Positions 62,601 through 64,000 of a stretch of DNA of 64,000 bases are shown here, piece by piece. Below the pieces are notes generated by a model that saw only the letters and a program-made list of their open reading frames with translations, did not search any database and had not been told where the DNA came from. Position 1 is the first letter of the stretch, and each line of letters begins with the position of its first letter. Source of the stretch: Bifidobacterium sp. ESL0790 (lineage in GTDB: Bacteria; Actinomycetota; Actinomycetes; Actinomycetales; Bifidobacteriaceae); contig NZ_CP113915.1 in NCBI RefSeq assembly GCF_029395435.1, positions 2,108,001-2,172,000 of the forward strand, read 5' to 3'. Both the position numbers and the translations under genes were made by a program.

Positions 62601-64000
62601 TCAACGCTTGCCGAGAAGGAAGCGACGGACCTTGCCGGTGCTCGTGCGCGGCAGGGAATCGACGCGATAGAAACGCTTCGGCACCTTGTAATGGGCCATG
62701 CGCAAGCGGCCGAACTCGCGCCACTTCGCGCCCTGTTCGTCCTGGTCGTCCGGCTTGGCCTCCGGCTCTTCCGGCCCCTTCACCCCAGCCTCCGAGCCTT
62801 TGCAAACGACGTAGGCGACCGGCACCTCGCCCCACTTCTCGTCGGGTTCGGCGGTCACGGCGATCTCGTCGATGCCCGGGCAGTCGGCGTAGACGCGCTC
62901 GATCTCCTCGGGGAAGACGTGTTCGCCGCCCGAGATCATCATGTTGTCGAGCCGGCCGTCGACGTAAAGGTAACCGTCGTCGTCAAGGTGGCCCACATCG
63001 CCGGTACGGTACCAGCCATCGGCGGTTTTCCTGACCTCGAAGACGCCCGGGTGGTTGAGATAACCGGGCGTGAGCGCACCGGTTTTGATGAGGATCTCGC
63101 CGGTGTCGGGAGCGAGCTCGAGCGAGGTGGTGAAGTAGGGCTTGCCGCTCGCCAGCAGCTTGCGGCCGCCGTCGTCCGTACCGGTGCCGACGATCTGCGA
63201 GCAGGTTTCGGTCATGCCGTAGGAGCGCACCACCACCATGCCGAGCGCGTGGCAGCGTTCGAGCAGGGCGAGGTCGGTTTTCTCGCCGCCGAGGATGAAG
63301 CCTTTGAAAGTGGGCGAATAACCGAAGTTCGGGGCAGCCTGGGCGGGCTGAGTTGGCAGCGGCTTGGCGGACGGGACTTTCGCCGGGAAAGCGGGCACCG
63401 AAGGCGAGGCGCCGTTCTTCGCGCCGACGGAAACCGGATCGCGAGCGCCGAGCGCGTCCGCCACGCGCCGCTCGTGCTCGGGCACCAGCTCCTTGAGCAT
63501 CGTGGGCACCACGGAGACCCACGTCACCGGCTCGTTGGTGAGGATGCGCTCCATCTCAGGGGCGTCGAAATGGCTCATCAGGCGCACGGTGACGCCGAAA
63601 ATCAAGCCACGCAGGATGATCGAATAACCGCTGATATGAAAAATCGGGACGGCGCAGAGCCATTCGTCGGAGGGGCTTGTGCCAAGATTCAGCGCCACGC
63701 TTGTCGCCGAAGTGAAGTGGTTGCGCACGGTCTGCTGGATACCTTTCGGCGCGCCCGTCGAGCCGGAGGTGAACATGACGCTCACCACCTGGTCGTCGCT
63801 GAACTCGCGCGGAATCGGCGGGGCGGAGACGATGGGATCCGTCTCGTCATCGCTGTTATCGCTTGCGAGGTTCTTCGCCGTGGTTTCTTTGGGTTTCCGG
63901 GATTCCGCGGATTCCGGCACGGAGAAACGATAGACCGAAACTGGATCGCCCGCAGCCCGCCGCGTATCTGCCGAGGCCACGTCACCACCAAGCCGATAAT
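62601..64000 (-). CDS. AMP-forming acyl-CoA synthetase, MenE-like (5' end outside window)
   Basis: The 3' part (about 466 residues) of an adenylate-forming ligase that activates a carboxylate with ATP and joins it to CoA. Core motifs are present: FTSGSTGAPKG, YGMTE, GWYRTGDVGHLDDDGYLYV, DNMMISGGEHVFPEEIE and the C-terminal catalytic Lys in RTSTGKVRRFLLGKR. The pattern is nearest to o-succinylbenzoate-CoA ligase (MenE) and related acyl-CoA ligases. Bifidobacteria generally lack full menaquinone synthesis, so a different acid may be the substrate. Polar insertions of about 40 residues (after SVPESAESRK) and 50 residues (before the GFILGGEK motif) are unusual. The frame stays open to the right window edge. 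Confidence 0.82.
   Translation of the reverse strand, partial: YRLGGDVASADTRRAAGDPVSVYRFSVPESAESRKPKETTAKNLASDNSDDETDPIVSAPPIPREFSDDQVVSVMFTSGSTGAPKGIQQTVRNHFTSATSVALNLGTSPSDEWLCAVPIFHISGYSIILRGLIFGVTVRLMSHFDAPEMERILTNEPVTWVSVVPTMLKELVPEHERRVADALGARDPVSVGAKNGASPSVPAFPAKVPSAKPLPTQPAQAAPNFGYSPTFKGFILGGEKTDLALLERCHALGMVVVRSYGMTETCSQIVGTGTDDGGRKLLASGKPYFTTSLELAPDTGEILIKTGALTPGYLNHPGVFEVRKTADGWYRTGDVGHLDDDGYLYVDGRLDNMMISGGEHVFPEEIERVYADCPGIDEIAVTAEPDEKWGEVPVAYVVCKGSEAGVKGPEEPEAKPDDQDEQGAKWREFGRLRMAHYKVPKRFYRVDSLPRTSTGKVRRFLLGKR

Overview
The window looks like chromosomal DNA from a high-GC Gram-positive actinobacterium, most likely a Bifidobacterium or close relative. This is inferred from gene content and style (class Ib ribonucleotide reductase genes, sortase-linked LPLTG surface proteins, YhgE/Pip proteins, an FTR1/P19 iron cluster, an actinobacterial-type parS); no 16S or other marker is present. 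No tRNA, rRNA, IS element or CRISPR array was found.

Layout. 1-6504: nrdH, nrdI and nrdE, then a short-chain dehydrogenase, then a nrdF-like gene. NrdE keeps its catalytic residues, but the NrdF-like protein lacks two expected metal ligands. 6609-9601: a low-GC DUF3800-like gene, a membrane protein, a DnaA-box cluster and a putative toxin-antitoxin pair. 9862-15308: two overlapping YhgE/Pip genes, the second carrying a perfect parS-like site. 15452-24060: a leftward iron-uptake cluster (FTR1 permease, P19 lipoprotein, DUF2318 protein, two FtsX-type permeases, ATPase) facing a PadR-DUF4097 regulator. 26165-29606: an LPLTG pilin and its class C sortase. 30433-35256: a heterodimeric ABC exporter with a MarR-type regulator. 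35602-45243: an accessory stretch with an orphan ribbon-helix-helix protein, three amino-acid permeases, an Abi/HEPN gene bracketed by near-identical palindromes, and a DUF4143 ATPase with three operator-like sites. 45422-49458: a small membrane protein, ilvC and an MHS-type transporter. 50440-53858: a BspA-like LPLTG surface protein whose signal peptide is out of frame at a nine-C tract, so probably phase variable. 54175-62115: a giant 2646-residue surface protein. 62601-64000: a MenE-like acyl-CoA synthetase running off the window.

The most striking structure outside genes is a set of long intergenic palindromes. Several have locus-specific arms around a shared core: core A contains AATTCCGCCATT (near 1640, 3950, 32345, 40735, 42005, and in 61-bp tandem repeats near 38730), and core B is a 37-bp segment present twice in opposite orientation between 21243 and 21583. 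They separate genes inside apparent operons and flank the Abi gene. They are reported as an uncharacterised repeat family, with function unknown.

Many otherwise conserved proteins here carry Ser/Asn/Gly-rich extensions or insertions, a trait seen across the window.
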